Under the pieces are notes generated by a model. That model saw only the letters and a list, made by a program, of their open reading frames with translations. It did no database searches and was not told the origin of the DNA. Shown piece by piece: positions 5,346 to 6,182 of a DNA stretch of 6,182 nucleotides. A program made the position numbers and the translations under genes. The stretch comes from Myxococcota bacterium (lineage in GTDB: Bacteria > Myxococcota > Polyangia > GCA-2747355 > JAKLHH01), in contig JAKLHH010000487.1 in NCBI GenBank assembly GCA_022710245.1, positions 1 through 6,182 on the forward strand. The letters are read 5' to 3'. Position 1 is the stretch's first letter. Each line of letters begins with the position of its first letter.

Positions 5346-6182
5346 ATGCCCTTCGTCAGACGCAAGCGTGGTCAGCTCCTCGTCGTGCACAGCCGCCGCG
5401 GGCGAGAGGGGAAGGTGCAGCAGGTGGTGCTCCACGCCTTCATGACGCCCGAGGAGCTGCGCGGGGTCCTCGGCAAGGAGGGCTGGCGCGCGTGGAAGGA
5501 GTCGATGGCCTGGCAGCACCCCGCCTGCCGCTGGGACTGGCCGGCGCTCCGGAGCCGCCTGGCGGAGGAGCTCGAGGCGTGGGGCGCGGCGCCGACGGGC
5601 GCGGTGGCTCGCCGGGAGAACCGGGTGCAGCAGCTCGCGACGGACCTCGAGGCCCGGCTGCGGCCGCTGACCGCCGCCGGCGTCGCCGACGCGGCGGTGA
5701 TCGACGGCGCCCGCGCCGTCCTCGCCGAGCTGCACGGGACGCTGGGCCGCCTGCTCGAGCCGAGGAGGAGCCGCCACGATCTGCACGAGGTCGACCTGGA
5801 GCGCAAGGGCGCGAGCACGAGCCGCGAGGCCGAGCGCCTCTTCGACGAGGGGATGGAGCACTGGTGGGCGGGCGATCGGCGCGCCGCCTGCCGCTGGTTC
5901 AAGAAGGCGCTGGCGGTGGACCCCGAGCACGCGGACGCCCACAACCACCTCGGCATCCGCTGCTTCGACGAGGGTCGGCTCAAGCAGGCCGAGCGCCACT
6001 TCGTCGCGGCGATCGAGGGTGGGGCGCGCTCGATCCTGCAGGAGGCCGGTCAGGTGGAGTGGGGCTTCCTGGAGAACCGGCCGTACCTGCGCGGCCTGGC
6101 CAACCTCGGCCTGGTCCGGCACCGGCAGGGCAACCACGCCGCCGAGGCGGAGATCTACGAGCGGCTGCTGCGGATGAGCCCG
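5346..6182 (+). CDS. TPR-repeat protein, N-terminal 279 aa (runs off the right edge)
   Basis: The frame is open from ATG 5346 to the last base. An in-frame TAA at 5331-5333 with no start codon between makes this the earliest start. The N-terminus MPFVRRKRGQLLVVHSRRGR followed by EGKVQQVVLHAFMTPEEL (21-38) looks like a small basic beta-rich module that I recall at the front of other bacterial TPR proteins and which resembles the start of some transposase-like sequences; it has no assigned function. Residues 60-150 are helical and charged, possibly coiled coil (RENRVQQLATDLEARLRPL). TPR units follow: 160-193 (AERLFDEGMEHWWAGDRRAA...ALAVDP), 197-226 (AHNHLGIRCFDEGRLKQAERHF), and a third at about 246-279 beginning ENRPYLRGLANLGLVRHRQG. 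The last resembles the 'W...ENRPYLRA...LA...G...EA......LLR.NP' motif of ST7-like TPR proteins, normally continued by 'DNQG.R'. Likely a cytoplasmic scaffold for protein-protein contacts; the partner is unknown. Confidence 0.85.
   Translation, partial: MPFVRRKRGQLLVVHSRRGREGKVQQVVLHAFMTPEELRGVLGKEGWRAWKESMAWQHPACRWDWPALRSRLAEELEAWGAAPTGAVARRENRVQQLATDLEARLRPLTAAGVADAAVIDGARAVLAELHGTLGRLLEPRRSRHDLHEVDLERKGASTSREAERLFDEGMEHWWAGDRRAACRWFKKALAVDPEHADAHNHLGIRCFDEGRLKQAERHFVAAIEGGARSILQEAGQVEWGFLENRPYLRGLANLGLVRHRQGNHAAEAEIYERLLRMSP

Noticed and set aside
5175..6137. A 320-codon minus-strand frame opposite the TPR gene
   Set aside because: No start context or motif; the plus strand encodes recognisable TPR units over the same bases.
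1..6182. CRISPR array, tRNA, rRNA, insertion sequence ends or phage attachment sites
   Set aside because: I looked for spaced repeats, cloverleaf-like segments, terminal inverted repeats with a transposase, and tRNA-end duplications, and saw none.

Overview
The window is GC-rich (by eye near 70%), with strong G/C preference at third codon positions, long open antisense frames and short intergenic gaps. The gene families (DUF6484, TIGR02270, DUF2169, and a TPR protein with an Arg/Lys-rich N-terminus) fit a Myxococcota or other deltaproteobacterial-type chromosome. This is inferred from families and composition; no rRNA or other phylogenetic marker is present.

Left third, minus strand (1-2768). 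Three closely spaced genes read leftward: a DUF6484 protein (2081-1587), a TIGR02270/HEAT-like protein (1568-276) and the N-terminus of a DUF2169 protein (265 to beyond base 1). All three families recur beside type VI secretion (T6SS) spike genes, so this looks like a T6SS accessory cassette whose core genes would lie to the left, outside the window. A sigma70-like promoter (TTGAGG-N17-TACGGT) sits in the 147-base gap ahead of DUF6484. Upstream is a separate gene for a small, basic, Sec-exported protein of unknown family (2768-2229), with a good match to a sigma54 -24/-12 promoter about 70 bases before its start.

Middle, plus strand (2998-5135). A divergent sigma70-like promoter (TTGAAG-N17-TACGTT) precedes a possible 22-codon leader ORF (3057-3125). 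Its TAG stop directly abuts the ATG of a 669-aa CPA2/Kef-type cation:proton antiporter with a C-terminal RCK (TrkA-N plus TrkA-C) module. A perfect 9-bp GC-rich inverted repeat (3085-3093 with 3115-3123) lies inside the leader ORF and covers part of the antiporter's ribosome-binding region. Together these look like a translational-coupling switch, the most interesting unexplained structure in the window.

Right part (5136-6182). A gap of about 210 bases holds two consecutive small hairpins after the antiporter, then a repeat-bearing inverted structure, then a promoter-like element placed so that transcription would begin at or within a few bases of the next ATG. That gene, open at the window edge, encodes a TPR protein with a conserved-looking basic N-terminus. 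It has no Shine-Dalgarno sequence and an in-frame TAA 15 bases upstream, so it is a good candidate for a leaderless mRNA.

The T6SS-type cassette and the antiporter/TPR genes share no obvious pathway; the link is physical neighbourhood, with a divergent control region at 2769-3056.
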